42,016 nt of DNA from MGBC114844 sp910585855 (GTDB lineage: Bacteria > Bacillota > Clostridia > Lachnospirales > Lachnospiraceae): contig CBFFYP010000036.1 in the NCBI GenBank assembly GCA_965646165.1, forward strand, positions 1-42,016. The letters run 5' to 3'. Below, one piece after another: positions 17,519 through 25,175 of the stretch. The translations under genes were made by a program, and so were the position numbers. The notes under the pieces were generated by a model that worked only from the letters and a program-made list of their open reading frames with translations, had not been told where the DNA came from and ran no database searches. How positions within the stretch are numbered: the first letter of the stretch is position 1; every line of letters begins with the position of its first letter.

Positions 17519-17542
17519 GAGTAGGGAAAGCTTTCCCTACTC
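17519..17542. terminator. Perfect 24-bp palindrome, likely hairpin
   Basis: The palindrome has GAGTAGGGAAAG as its half-site. It lies in the 306-bp gap between the AraC and DUF4291 genes. A near-identical hairpin (AGTAGGGGA... with matching CTACT side) lies after the sugar ABC ATPase at 37864-37889. No strong T-run follows on either strand, so it may be a processing, retroregulation or operator site, not a stand-alone terminator. Confidence 0.45.
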
Positions 17543-17598
17543 ACCGCACCGCTGATGCGCCATTCCAATGGCATATTTCCTTTACATCGGCGTGTGCA

Positions 17599-17633
17599 TA
17601 AAAAAATGAAACGCATACCTTAATAGGTATGCG
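17599..17633 (-). terminator. Rho-independent terminator of the DUF4291 gene
   Basis: On the minus strand, eleven bases past the stop codon, a CGCATACCT/AGGTATGCG stem with a short loop is followed by TTTCATTTTTTT. This is the standard stem plus U-tract form. Confidence 0.8.
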
Positions 17634-17643
17634 CTTACCCCAA

Positions 17644-18225
17644 TTAATACGGATACACCCTTTCCTTTGGCAAAAGCAAAGCAATATCCATATGATTTCT
17701 TTTTTTATCCCGCAATTCTTTCACATAATCCGAAATATCTGTTATCCTTACAATCCAATCATTTACATAATGAAAAACTGCCTGTCCACGAAGCCCTAAT
17801 TGAATGGAGCGATATTCCAATGCATTTCCATAAATATCCCGTTCTGGATCCCATTGGCAGCGTATATCCGACTGTTTTATCTGTTCTTTCCACTCATCCT
17901 TCGTTATACCCATATCACTGCAATAATGCGACAAAACAGCATTTTTTACGATTTCATCAAAAGCACTGCGTTTTAAGTCGACTGCAAGCACTGCCTCCTG
18001 ATTCTCCTTTTCTCCCCATCCGCACCGATACATCATCCATAAAAAAGAAGGTTTTATCCAAGTCATACGATCCATTTTAAAATGTTCTCCAAATGTCCCC
18101 TTTAAAACCGCCTCCTGTGCAATTAGCTTTGAATATGCCTGATAGACACGAATGGTTTCTTCTGTATATACTGCTCTGATTTCTCTTTTATCCAAACTCT
18201 TTCTCACCTCTATTTCATTCCACAA
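17644..18225 (-). CDS. DUF4291 family protein
   Basis: A 193-residue cytoplasmic protein matching the DUF4291 family: REIRAVYTEETIRVYQAYSK near the N-terminus, the highly conserved DRMTWIKPSFLWMMYRCGWG at ~52-71, and QWDPERDIYGNALEYRSIQLGL at ~127-148. Full family length. The biochemical function has not been established to my knowledge. It appears to be a single-gene unit, with a terminator directly after it and a palindromic element upstream. Confidence 0.88.
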   Translation of the reverse strand: MWNEIEVRKSLDKREIRAVYTEETIRVYQAYSKLIAQEAVLKGTFGEHFKMDRMTWIKPSFLWMMYRCGWGEKENQEAVLAVDLKRSAFDEIVKNAVLSHYCSDMGITKDEWKEQIKQSDIRCQWDPERDIYGNALEYRSIQLGLRGQAVFHYVNDWIVRITDISDYVKELRDKKRNHMDIALLLPKERVYPY

Positions 18226-18260
18226 GATGTTCTTTCACCACCCAAACACTGTTTCCTGCC

Positions 18261-18429
18261 AGAAATACACAGCCCAAATTCAAAGGGAGATCTGCACAGG
18301 GTCATCATTTCCCATCGGCACTTAGACGTTATGTTACTGTCTTTTAGCGTCTTATATGTCCGCTATGAAAATAGGAAATGCTAAGCACAAGCGAACCCGG
18401 AGCAGACCTCCCTTTGGATTTGAGCGTCC
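18261..18429 (+). repeat. Short palindromic element, copy D (complete, divergent)
   Basis: Left end ACACAGCC, arms at 18275-18294 and 18402-18422 pairing with two wobble positions, right end AGCGTCC at 18423-18429, 16 bp from the copA stop. It shares with copy F an enlarged hairpin tip (GACGTT...TTTTAGCGTC) and a few extra A's before GGAAATG. Its mini-hairpin loop is ACAA, not GNRA, so it looks decayed. Confidence 0.88.
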
Positions 18430-18445
18430 CATTCTGAATTGCTAA

Positions 18446-21013
18446 CTATCCTTCCGAAACAGAAACCACCGTATAATCCTGCGCTTCCACTGCTTCTTTT
18501 AACACCGAATCCGAAACCGCCCCTTCTAAAGTAACAACAGCCGTCCCATTTTCATGACTAACCAAAGCCTCCGAAACACCTTCAATCGCTTCCAAACACT
18601 TCTTTACCCGTGCCTCGCAATGCCCACACATCATTCCTTCAATTTTCATCGTCTTCTTCATTATTTTGTCCTCCATTCTTTTCTGTCCCAAACTTTCCTT
18701 ACCAGCCTCCAACTCAATCGAAAGTCTTTGACACTCCTTTCTTTTTTTATCTTTTCCAGCATTATGCATATCAAACAAATTCAACCGAAGTGCATTTGTT
18801 ACAACACAAAAACTGGATAAGCTCATAGCCGCTGCTCCAAACATAGGATTCAACTGCCATCCAAATACAGGTATCCACAGCCCCGCTGCCAGCGGAATCC
18901 CAATTACATTATAGAAAAACGCCCAGAATAAATTTTCATGAATATTCCGAAGCGTAGCCCGGCTCAACCGAATTGCTGCAGGTACATCCCTCAGACTGCT
19001 CTTCATCAATACAATATCCGCCGCATCCATTGCAATATCCGTTCCAGCTCCAATCGCAATCCCTATATCGGCTCGTGTAAGAGCAGGCGCATCATTAATT
19101 CCATCCCCAACCATAACAACCTTTCCCTGCTCTTTTAACTTTCGAATCACACTTTCTTTTCCTTCTGGAAGTACCCCGGCAATTACCTGATCCACTCCCG
19201 CCTGCTTGCCGATTGCTGCCGCTGTTCGTTCATTATCCCCGGTCAGCATCACAACCGATAGTCCCATATTTTTTAACTCCTGTACCGCCTTTGGACTATC
19301 TTCCTTTATTACATCCGCAACCGCAATCACCCCTGAAAGTTTCCTCCCTTTTGCAAAAAATAAAGGTGTCTTTCCTTCTTCTGCCAGTTGTTCTGCCTGT
19401 TTTTTTATTTCTTTAGAAATTCCTGCTCTATGTCCGATAAATTTATCATTTCCTCCGGCAATTTCTATCCCATCTAACAAAGCAGAAAGTCCATTCCCAG
19501 GCAGTGCCTGAAACTCCGTCACCTCTGCCTCTTTTACTCCTTTTTCTTTCGCATAAGAAAGAATCGCTTTTGCCAAAGGATGTTCACTTTTTTTCTCAAG
19601 TGCATAAGCCAAAAACAGCAGTTCTTCTTTTGAAGTTCCTTCTGCTGGTATCAAATCTGTTACTTTCGGTTCACCACTTGTAATCGTCCCTGTCTTATCC
19701 AATGCCACTATCTGCATCTTTCCGGTTTCTTCCAACGAAACCGCCGTCTTAAACAAAATCCCATTTTTTGCTCCCATCCCATTTCCAACCATAATAGCAA
19801 CCGGAGTTGCAAGCCCCAACGCACAAGGACAGCTAATTACCAATACAGAAATCCCTCTAGCCAAAGCAAATCCAATACTTTTTCCAGCTAAAAGCCATAT
19901 AAGAATCGTTGCTGCAGCAATCAAAATTACTGCCGGAACAAACACACCAGAAACTTTATCCGCCACTTTTGCAATCGGTGCTTTCGTTGCAGAAGCATCA
20001 CTGACCATTTGAATAATCTGCGAAAGTGTCGTATCCTCTCCTACTCTTGTTGCTTCACAGCGAATAAACCCAGACTGATTTACAGTAGCTGCCGAAACCA
20101 AATCCCCAGCTGCCTTATCCACAGGAATACTTTCTCCCGTCAAAGCTGCTTCATTTACCGCACTATTTCCATCCAGTACCAATCCATCCACAGGAATATT
20201 CTCTCCCGGACGAACAACAAAAATATCTCCCTTTCTTACCTCATCAACCGATACTTCCGTTTCTTTCCCGTCCCGCAAAATAACAGCCGTTTTCGGTGCT
20301 AACTTCATCAGACTTTTTAAAGCATCCGTTGTACGTCCCTTTGATTTTGCCTCCAGCATCTTTCCTACAGTAATCAAAGTCAAAATCATTGCTGCCGACT
20401 CAAAATAGAACTCATGCATATACCCCATTACACCAGCCATATCCCCTTTTGCCTGTGCATCTGTCATAGCAAATAAAGCATACGTACTATATATAAAAGC
20501 CGCCGCCGATCCCAATGCCACCAAAGTATCCATATTAGGCGCTTTATGAATCAAACTCTTTATTCCGCTAATAAAAAACTTTTGATTAATCACCATCACT
20601 GCAATCGTTAAAAGAAGCTGTAAAAGCCCCATTGCCACATGATTTTCCGCCAAAAAAGCTGGAGCAGACCATCCCCACATCATATGCCCCATAGAAAAAT
20701 ACATCAGTACAATCAAAAACCCCAAAGAAGCAAACAACCTCTTCTTTAACAAAGGCGTTTCTTTATCTTTCAGCAGATCTTCGCCCACACCAGAGTCTTT
20801 CTTTTCCGCTGCCAAACCCTTCTTTGCTGCACCATAACCCGCCGCTTCCACCGCCTGAATAATCTCCTGAGCAGAAGCCGTCCCTTCCACTCCCATTGAA
20901 TTTGTCAATAAACTAACCGAACAGGAAGTAACCCCAGACACTTTTGCTACTGCTTTTTCCACACGAGCACTGCAGGCTGCACAGCTCATCCCTGTTACTA
21001 TATACTGTTCCAT
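18446..21013 (-). CDS. copA: Copper-exporting P1B-type ATPase with N- and C-terminal metal-binding domains
   Basis: 855 residues. An N-terminal HMA domain (GMSCAAC) is followed by eight helices with the intramembrane copper motif SCPCALGLATP, an actuator TGES, phosphorylation site DKTGTIT and hinge MVGDGINDAPAL. Late helices carry the Cu+-type YN and MSLSS signatures. ATP hydrolysis drives Cu+ out of the cytoplasm. After a charged linker (KDKKRKECQ...) comes a second complete HMA domain (KIEGMMCGHCEARVKKCLE) where many relatives have a separate CopZ chaperone. It lies downstream of csoR on the same strand with a palindromic element between them. I see no CsoR operator directly before its ATG, so it may depend on the csoR promoter. 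Confidence 0.95.
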   Translation of the reverse strand: MEQYIVTGMSCAACSARVEKAVAKVSGVTSCSVSLLTNSMGVEGTASAQEIIQAVEAAGYGAAKKGLAAEKKDSGVGEDLLKDKETPLLKKRLFASLGFLIVLMYFSMGHMMWGWSAPAFLAENHVAMGLLQLLLTIAVMVINQKFFISGIKSLIHKAPNMDTLVALGSAAAFIYSTYALFAMTDAQAKGDMAGVMGYMHEFYFESAAMILTLITVGKMLEAKSKGRTTDALKSLMKLAPKTAVILRDGKETEVSVDEVRKGDIFVVRPGENIPVDGLVLDGNSAVNEAALTGESIPVDKAAGDLVSAATVNQSGFIRCEATRVGEDTTLSQIIQMVSDASATKAPIAKVADKVSGVFVPAVILIAAATILIWLLAGKSIGFALARGISVLVISCPCALGLATPVAIMVGNGMGAKNGILFKTAVSLEETGKMQIVALDKTGTITSGEPKVTDLIPAEGTSKEELLFLAYALEKKSEHPLAKAILSYAKEKGVKEAEVTEFQALPGNGLSALLDGIEIAGGNDKFIGHRAGISKEIKKQAEQLAEEGKTPLFFAKGRKLSGVIAVADVIKEDSPKAVQELKNMGLSVVMLTGDNERTAAAIGKQAGVDQVIAGVLPEGKESVIRKLKEQGKVVMVGDGINDAPALTRADIGIAIGAGTDIAMDAADIVLMKSSLRDVPAAIRLSRATLRNIHENLFWAFFYNVIGIPLAAGLWIPVFGWQLNPMFGAAAMSLSSFCVVTNALRLNLFDMHNAGKDKKRKECQRLSIELEAGKESLGQKRMEDKIMKKTMKIEGMMCGHCEARVKKCLEAIEGVSEALVSHENGTAVVTLEGAVSDSVLKEAVEAQDYTVVSVSEG

Positions 21014-21149
21014 TGCTTTTTCCTTCCCTTTCTATGTTTTATTTTCACTCTTTTTTATCTTTTCCCTCATACCAAAAAAATAACAATAGCACATATTTCC
21101 ATACCAAATATCAGATAAAAAAATACGCCCCTCTACTGTTCATCTTCTG

Positions 21150-21302
21150 GAATATACAGCCGGAATCTGAAGGGAAGTCCGCTCCGGGCCCGCTCTCGCT
21201 TAGCATTTCCTCGTAGCGGACACTAAGGTGCTAAAATACAGCACCCAAGTGCCGACGGGAAATGATGACCCTGCGCAGACCTCCCTTCAAATTCCGGCAT
21301 CC
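21150..21302 (-). repeat. Short palindromic element, copy E (core inverted)
   Basis: Left end ATACAGCC and right end GGCATCC (21296-21302) keep plus orientation, but the core is reversed: CCGGGCCCGCTCTCGC comes first and GGGAAATGATGACCC last. Reversed, the mini-hairpin loop is GAGA (GNRA) and the hairpin tip is GGTGCT/AGCACC. Its right end is only 6 bp from the csoR stop, within the presumed csoR-copA transcript. Confidence 0.9.
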
Positions 21303-21308
21303 CTCCCA

Positions 21309-21617
21309 CTACTTCAGCAATTTCTTCAATGTCACAAGCAGCTCTTCCACCGTTTCTTCATGCCCCTCTTTAATATCTTTTATCACACAAGTTCGTATAT
21401 GATTTGCAAGCAGCTCCCTATTGAAACTATTCAAAGCCGCATTGACTGCTGCCACCTGTACCAAAATATCCGTACAATAAACATCTCTTTCTACCATTCC
21501 TTTAATTCCACGTATTTGCCCCTCAATCCGATTTAATCGATGGATCAAATCCTTATACTCCTTTTCCGATCGTTCTTTTACTTTATGCGAACAACAAACC
21601 TCTTCCATTTCTTCCAT
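21309..21617 (-). CDS. csoR: CsoR-type copper-sensing repressor
   Basis: A 102-residue all-helical repressor of the CsoR/RcnR family. The copper ligands are in place as Cys48 (VYCTD), His73 and Cys77 (ANHIRTC). The RLNRIEGQIRGIKGMVE helix is the family hallmark. The N-terminus adds a CCSH cluster at 8-11. I start at the ATG at 21617, 8 nt after GGGAGG. The frame is open further, to a TTG at 21671, but that TTG is part of the -35 box, so the longer form cannot be made from this promoter. Apo-CsoR binds the operator in its own promoter and copper releases it. Confidence 0.93.
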   Translation of the reverse strand: MEEMEEVCCSHKVKERSEKEYKDLIHRLNRIEGQIRGIKGMVERDVYCTDILVQVAAVNAALNSFNRELLANHIRTCVIKDIKEGHEETVEELLVTLKKLLK

Positions 21618-21642
21618 CCACATTCCCTCCCTTTCTTTTTTT

Positions 21643-21671
21643 ATTATATACCCTATAGGGGTATATTGCAA
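21643..21671 (-). promoter_or_regulatory. csoR promoter with CsoR operator in the spacer
   Basis: Minus strand: -35 TTGCAA (21666-21671), exactly 17 bp, then -10 TATAAT (21643-21648). The spacer and part of the -10 are the near-perfect palindrome TATACCCTATAGGGGTATA (21647-21665), which matches the G/C-tract-flanked, A/T-ended operators of CsoR proteins. Bound repressor would block polymerase directly, giving copper-inducible expression of csoR and probably copA. Confidence 0.85.
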
Positions 21672-21724
21672 GCATAATTTTTCTCAATAAGAATTCTTTC
21701 TAAGCCAACATCAAATATTCTCTC

Positions 21725-21760
21725 AAAAAAATGCTCATCCAGCAACTGCAAGACGAGCAT
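21725..21760 (-). terminator. Terminator of the XRE regulator gene
   Basis: On the minus strand, an ATGCTCGTC/GATGAGCAT stem (one wobble pair) is followed by seven T's. It lies 39 bp past the stop at 21799 and separates this gene from csoR. Confidence 0.8.
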
Positions 21761-21798
21761 AACTTTTATTAAAAAACCTCCAATATAAAACAGTAATT

Positions 21799-22293
21799 TT
21801 ATCGCTTATTCAAAATCCGCATTTTATATGCTCTGATTTTAGCTGCATGTTTGCTGGTCATAATAACACCCACAATCATCATTCCAAACTGAATCCCCGA
21901 ACATAGTCCACCCCAAAAATTATCTGCACGATCTGTAAAAACTAAAATCAGATATAGTATGGCAGCAATCATTCCACCAATAAATAATAAATGCATCCGC
22001 TTTGTAACTTTCAGTTTATCTTCATTACTATACTCAGCAACCTTTAATACCGTTTCTTCTAATTCTTTATCCATATCTTCACTTTTCCTTTCTCCGTTTA
22101 ACAACGCTCGAAGTTCAACTCCATAATAATCAGCCATTTCGATAAGAATGTCCAACTCGGGGAGATTGCTTCCCGTTTCCCACCTTGAAACAGTTCTTCT
22201 ACTTACGTTAAATTGTTCCGCTAGTTGTTCTTGTGTGAGTCCTTTTTCCTTACGGAGCTCTCTAATAAAATCTCCGATTTTTATTTGATTCAT
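21799..22293 (-). CDS. XRE-family regulator with two membrane helices
   Basis: 164 residues. An N-terminal Cro/CI helix-turn-helix (FIRELRKEKGLTQEQLAEQF, NVSRRTVSRWETGSNLPELD, then LIEMADYYGVELRALLNGE) is followed by a charged linker and two hydrophobic helices (~101-120 and ~128-146). A DNA-binding domain tethered to the membrane is common in Clostridia, where partner and signal are mostly unknown. AAAGGAGG precedes the ATG. A 23-bp palindrome 88 bp upstream is a plausible autoregulatory operator. Confidence 0.88.
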   Translation of the reverse strand: MNQIKIGDFIRELRKEKGLTQEQLAEQFNVSRRTVSRWETGSNLPELDILIEMADYYGVELRALLNGERKSEDMDKELEETVLKVAEYSNEDKLKVTKRMHLLFIGGMIAAILYLILVFTDRADNFWGGLCSGIQFGMMIVGVIMTSKHAAKIRAYKMRILNKR

Positions 22294-22380
22294 TAACTTT
22301 CAACCTCCTTTCAAGAACAAAATACACCATAATACATCAAATTTACAGGACACAAAACGAGCAATACCCTTATAAATAAA

Positions 22381-22403
22381 AATGAGACATACTATGTCCC
22401 ATT
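22381..22403. promoter_or_regulatory. Near-perfect 23-bp palindrome, candidate XRE operator
   Basis: The half-sites are AATGAGACATA and TATGTCCCATT around a central C, with one mismatch in eleven positions. It is the only strong dyad between the XRE gene (start 22293) and the possible small ORF at 22487, and no T-run follows, which favours a protein-binding site over a terminator. Binding by the adjacent regulator is inferred. Confidence 0.5.
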
Positions 22404-22486
22404 ATCAATTACGATTTGTACCTCTAGCAAAACACATATTTCTATCAAATTTCTGATTTGCACAGACTGCTTATACGAAGAAAGCT

Positions 22487-22603
22487 ATGCTATTAAAAAA
22501 ATTTTTGATCTGCACAATTTTGATTTGCATTTTAATTTTAGTTATTGGATTACAATATTATCAAGTAAAAAGAACAAAAGAAACACAGAAAAAATTAATC
22601 TAA
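22487..22603 (+). CDS. Possible 38-residue single-helix membrane peptide
   Basis: A short ORF beginning MLLKKFLICTILICILILV and continuing IGLQYYQVKRTKETQKKLI. It has the layout of a small membrane protein: two Lys, a 17-residue hydrophobic helix, then a basic hydrophilic tail. It is divergent from the membrane-linked XRE gene with a dyad symmetry site between them. The ribosome site is weak (GAAGAAAG about 5 nt before the ATG), so it may be a remnant or not translated. Confidence 0.35.
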   Translation: MLLKKFLICTILICILILVIGLQYYQVKRTKETQKKLI

Positions 22604-22640
22604 TTACTCATAAAAAGTGGCTTGATTTTTATTTCTAGCG

Positions 22641-22809
22641 GAAGTACGTAGCCAAAATCCAAAGGAAGGTCTGTGCAGGGTCATCATTTCCCGTCGGCAC
22701 TAAGACGTTGTGTTGCTGTGTTTTAGCGTCTTAGTGTCCGCTATGAGAAAATAGAAAATGCTAAGCGAGAGCGGGCTCGGAACAGACCTTCCTTTGGATT
22801 TTAGCATCC
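22641..22809 (+). repeat. Short palindromic element, copy F (complete)
   Basis: Perfect 21-bp arms (22654-22674 with 22782-22802). The mini-hairpin loop is GAGA, a GNRA variant. It shares the enlarged hairpin tip (GACGTT...TTTTAGCGTC) with copy D. The right end AGCATCC (22803-22809) is 34 bp from the stop of the coiled-coil gene at 22844. Together with the palindrome and small ORF it accounts for most of the 550-bp gap 22294-22843. Confidence 0.9.
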
Positions 22810-22843
22810 TCCCCCAAAAAAACCTCTGTTATAAAAAGAAAAT

Positions 22844-23893
22844 CTAAACTCCCTCATCTATCTGAATCCCTTTTAAATCCGCTTCAAGTACATTCATACT
22901 ACTCTTAAGATCATTCAACTTCTTTTGTACATCCTGTGTCTGTGCATTTGGCTTTGATAACTCAATCGTTTCTTCTATAGAAACATCCGGCATATCCCGT
23001 TTCTTCTGTGCCGCTTCCGCCTCCTCTACAGACTCCTTTGTCTTTGCAATCAAAGCCTCCTGTATCGCCCGTTTTACTTCTATCTCCTCCTGCCGTTCCT
23101 CTTTCTCTTCTTTCTTCTCTGCCTCTTCTTTTGCCTCTTCCTCCTTCTTCTCTAACTCTTCGTCAATATGATCCACTGCTTCATCTTTCAGCATACCAGC
23201 AATTTCTTTACTAGCTGCCTCTAAAATCTTTTCTGCCGATTTTTGTGCATCCACCATAGGATCTGACTTTAATTTTTCCAACTCAATACTGCGAATATTA
23301 GCCAACTCCGTTCTCATCCCATTTTCAGCAGACTGAATATCCTTTTTAAACTTAATCTCCTGTTTATTAATCTCTAATGCTCTCTCCTGATATTCTGTTC
23401 GAGGCTCTGTCATCAGTTCCCCTAACCGCTTCTCTTCTTCTTCCGTAAAATTCTCTTCTAATCCTGATCTTCTATTCTGATCCCTTTCAAGAAGCTCTAA
23501 ATCCTTTTGTTCCTGAGAATCCATATCAATACTATATTCTTCCCGCAAAGCAGCTTTATTCCCCTCCAGATCTTTCACCACACTCTGCGCTTCTTCTCTC
23601 AACTTCTCCATTTTATTATAACTATCTCTTCTCTCCTGAATACTATTCTCCACATCCCGATCTCTTCCCCAAGCTTCCTGTACTATCTTCAACGCCTTCT
23701 GCTGAGCTTCTTTTCTTTTCTTTGCAATCGGATCTTCCACCAAATTCAAATCCCCTGCAAAAATATTTTTCGCTGATTCCTTTTTCTTCTGTCCTCTGCC
23801 CTGTTTCTTTACTTCCTCATTTTCTAAACCATTTGACCGTGCCGCATTTTGATTTACACGTCCCTGTCCATTTGCCTGAATTGTAATTGACAT
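22844..23893 (-). CDS. Highly charged coiled-coil protein of unknown function
   Basis: 349 residues, not recognised. There is no signal peptide or membrane helix. After a Gly/Asn-rich N-terminus (MSITIQANGQGRVNQNAARS) almost the whole protein is Glu/Lys/Gln-rich with heptad-like spacing, including a near-pure Glu/Lys/Ala stretch around 245-275 (ELEKKEEEAKEEAEKKEEKE). A long alpha-helical coiled coil is predicted by eye. It follows a second charged protein gene on the same strand, with a palindromic element between them, so the two may work together as a structural or motility-associated pair. That is inference only. Confidence 0.75.
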   Translation of the reverse strand: MSITIQANGQGRVNQNAARSNGLENEEVKKQGRGQKKKESAKNIFAGDLNLVEDPIAKKRKEAQQKALKIVQEAWGRDRDVENSIQERRDSYNKMEKLREEAQSVVKDLEGNKAALREEYSIDMDSQEQKDLELLERDQNRRSGLEENFTEEEEKRLGELMTEPRTEYQERALEINKQEIKFKKDIQSAENGMRTELANIRSIELEKLKSDPMVDAQKSAEKILEAASKEIAGMLKDEAVDHIDEELEKKEEEAKEEAEKKEEKEERQEEIEVKRAIQEALIAKTKESVEEAEAAQKKRDMPDVSIEETIELSKPNAQTQDVQKKLNDLKSSMNVLEADLKGIQIDEGV

Positions 23894-24003
23894 ACAAATC
23901 CCTTCTTTCTATAATAAATTATAAATTCCTAAAAAGTATCTAACAGATGCAAGTTGCAAACACTACAGCAAGCATTTTACTACTTAATTACATTTTTTTC
24001 TCC

Positions 24004-24158
24004 CGGAATACACAGCCGAAAGTGGAATGGAGTTCTATGCAGGGTCATCATTTCCCGTCGGCACTTAGACGCTGTATTTTAGCGTCTTATGTGTCCGCTA
24101 CGAGGAAATGCTAAGCGCAAGCGGGCCCGGAATAGAACTCCATTCCACTTTCAGCGTC
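24004..24158 (+). repeat. Short palindromic element, copy G (complete)
   Basis: Left end ATACACAGCC; arms at 24017-24037 and 24131-24151 nearly perfectly complementary; mini-hairpin loop GCAA (GNRA); hairpin tip GACGCT/AGCGTC; right end AGCGTCC (24152-24158). A ~55-bp upstream stretch starting AACACTACAGC resembles the flank of copy H, so the family may extend further left in some copies. It lies in the 342-bp gap between two charged-protein genes. Confidence 0.92.
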
Positions 24159-24226
24159 CTCCATCCGAATTAAACCATGAATAGAACTCCATTTCACTTT
24201 CGGCGTCCTCCATCCGATAAACATTC
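24130..24226 (+). repeat. 49-bp tandem duplication of the copy G right end
   Basis: The right arm, GCGTCC end and ~20 bp of outside flank (24130-24178) are repeated at 24179-24226 with a few changes (AGCGTCC versus GGCGTCC, TTCC versus TTTC). The second right end lies 27 bp from the stop at 24236. Confidence 0.85.
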
Positions 24227-24235
24227 CCTACAGCA

Positions 24236-25087
24236 CTAAATACTAACATCAAACGAAGCCTCCGAAACAACACTCCCACTAAAATCCTGCCCGCTCCCCA
24301 TACTCGTTCCAGAATAATCCAAAGAAGCCGACATACCTCCTTCTGCCTGTACCTGCATAGCAATCTCCTGCTCTAACTGCTGCTCCATCAACTCTATTGC
24401 ATGTTCGCTAAGCTGAAGCTCCTGCAAGCCCATAGCAGACATACTCAATTCCAAACTAACACCGCTCTGATCCGCCTGAGAAGAATCCGATCCCTCTGAC
24501 TTCTCTTTCAAATATTTCATATCCGCTTCCTGAATCTTAGAAAGTTCTTTATTTCGATGCATCTTCTTTTTCCGAAGATACTCCCTCTGATTTGTCTTTT
24601 CTTTCCGAATCTGCTGCATCTTTTCCTGTGCAATCTTATTTTCTAATTCCCGCTCCTTTTGACTTACCCTGCGTTTTATCTCATTCTTTTTCTGCTGCCG
24701 ATTACTTGTCTTTTCTTTTTCGTTGCTGCGTCCTTCTTCTTCCTCTTCTTTTAGATGATTTAATTTCATTTTTGCACATCCTACCATCCTCTGTGCATGA
24801 GCTACTGCTGCCAAAACCTCTCTGTCATTATACTGTCCTGTTCCAAGACACTTCTTCAAAGACCCCACTTTCACCTTTGCCCGAACCAAAACAATAGCAG
24901 CCGTTCCTGATTTCACCGACCGCAAAATCTGAGAAGAAATCTCTCTTGGATTATAATTTAACTGCTTTTTCTTTTGCTCTTTTTTTGATTTCACCCGCTT
25001 TTTATCTAAATCAGAACGTCCCCTTATGCTTACAGCAGCATTTCCTAAACCACTCATCCCCATTCCAGCACTAATTTCACCAGCCAT
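24236..25087 (-). CDS. Basic/coiled-coil protein of unknown function
   Basis: 283 residues, not recognised. I use the ATG at 25087, after a GGGGCGGAG site, not the frame's upstream candidate at 25114. A Gly/Met-rich N-terminus (MAGEISAGMGMSGLGNAAVS) leads to a small helical region at ~45-110 (SSQILRSVKSGTAAIVLVRAKVKVGSLKKCLGTG). A strongly basic coiled coil at ~115-205 and an acidic Ser/Gly/Met-rich tail ending SFDVSI follow. It has no membrane segment. It is similar in style to the downstream protein at 22844 and is probably part of the same function. Confidence 0.75.
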   Translation of the reverse strand: MAGEISAGMGMSGLGNAAVSIRGRSDLDKKRVKSKKEQKKKQLNYNPREISSQILRSVKSGTAAIVLVRAKVKVGSLKKCLGTGQYNDREVLAAVAHAQRMVGCAKMKLNHLKEEEEEGRSNEKEKTSNRQQKKNEIKRRVSQKERELENKIAQEKMQQIRKEKTNQREYLRKKKMHRNKELSKIQEADMKYLKEKSEGSDSSQADQSGVSLELSMSAMGLQELQLSEHAIELMEQQLEQEIAMQVQAEGGMSASLDYSGTSMGSGQDFSGSVVSEASFDVSI

Positions 25088-25175
25088 TCTACTCCGCCCC
25101 TTTCTTTGCCGCACAATCTTCTTTCTTTTTACATCGGCAAAAAAAGGGCTTCTATTAACCTTATTCTCATATAAA

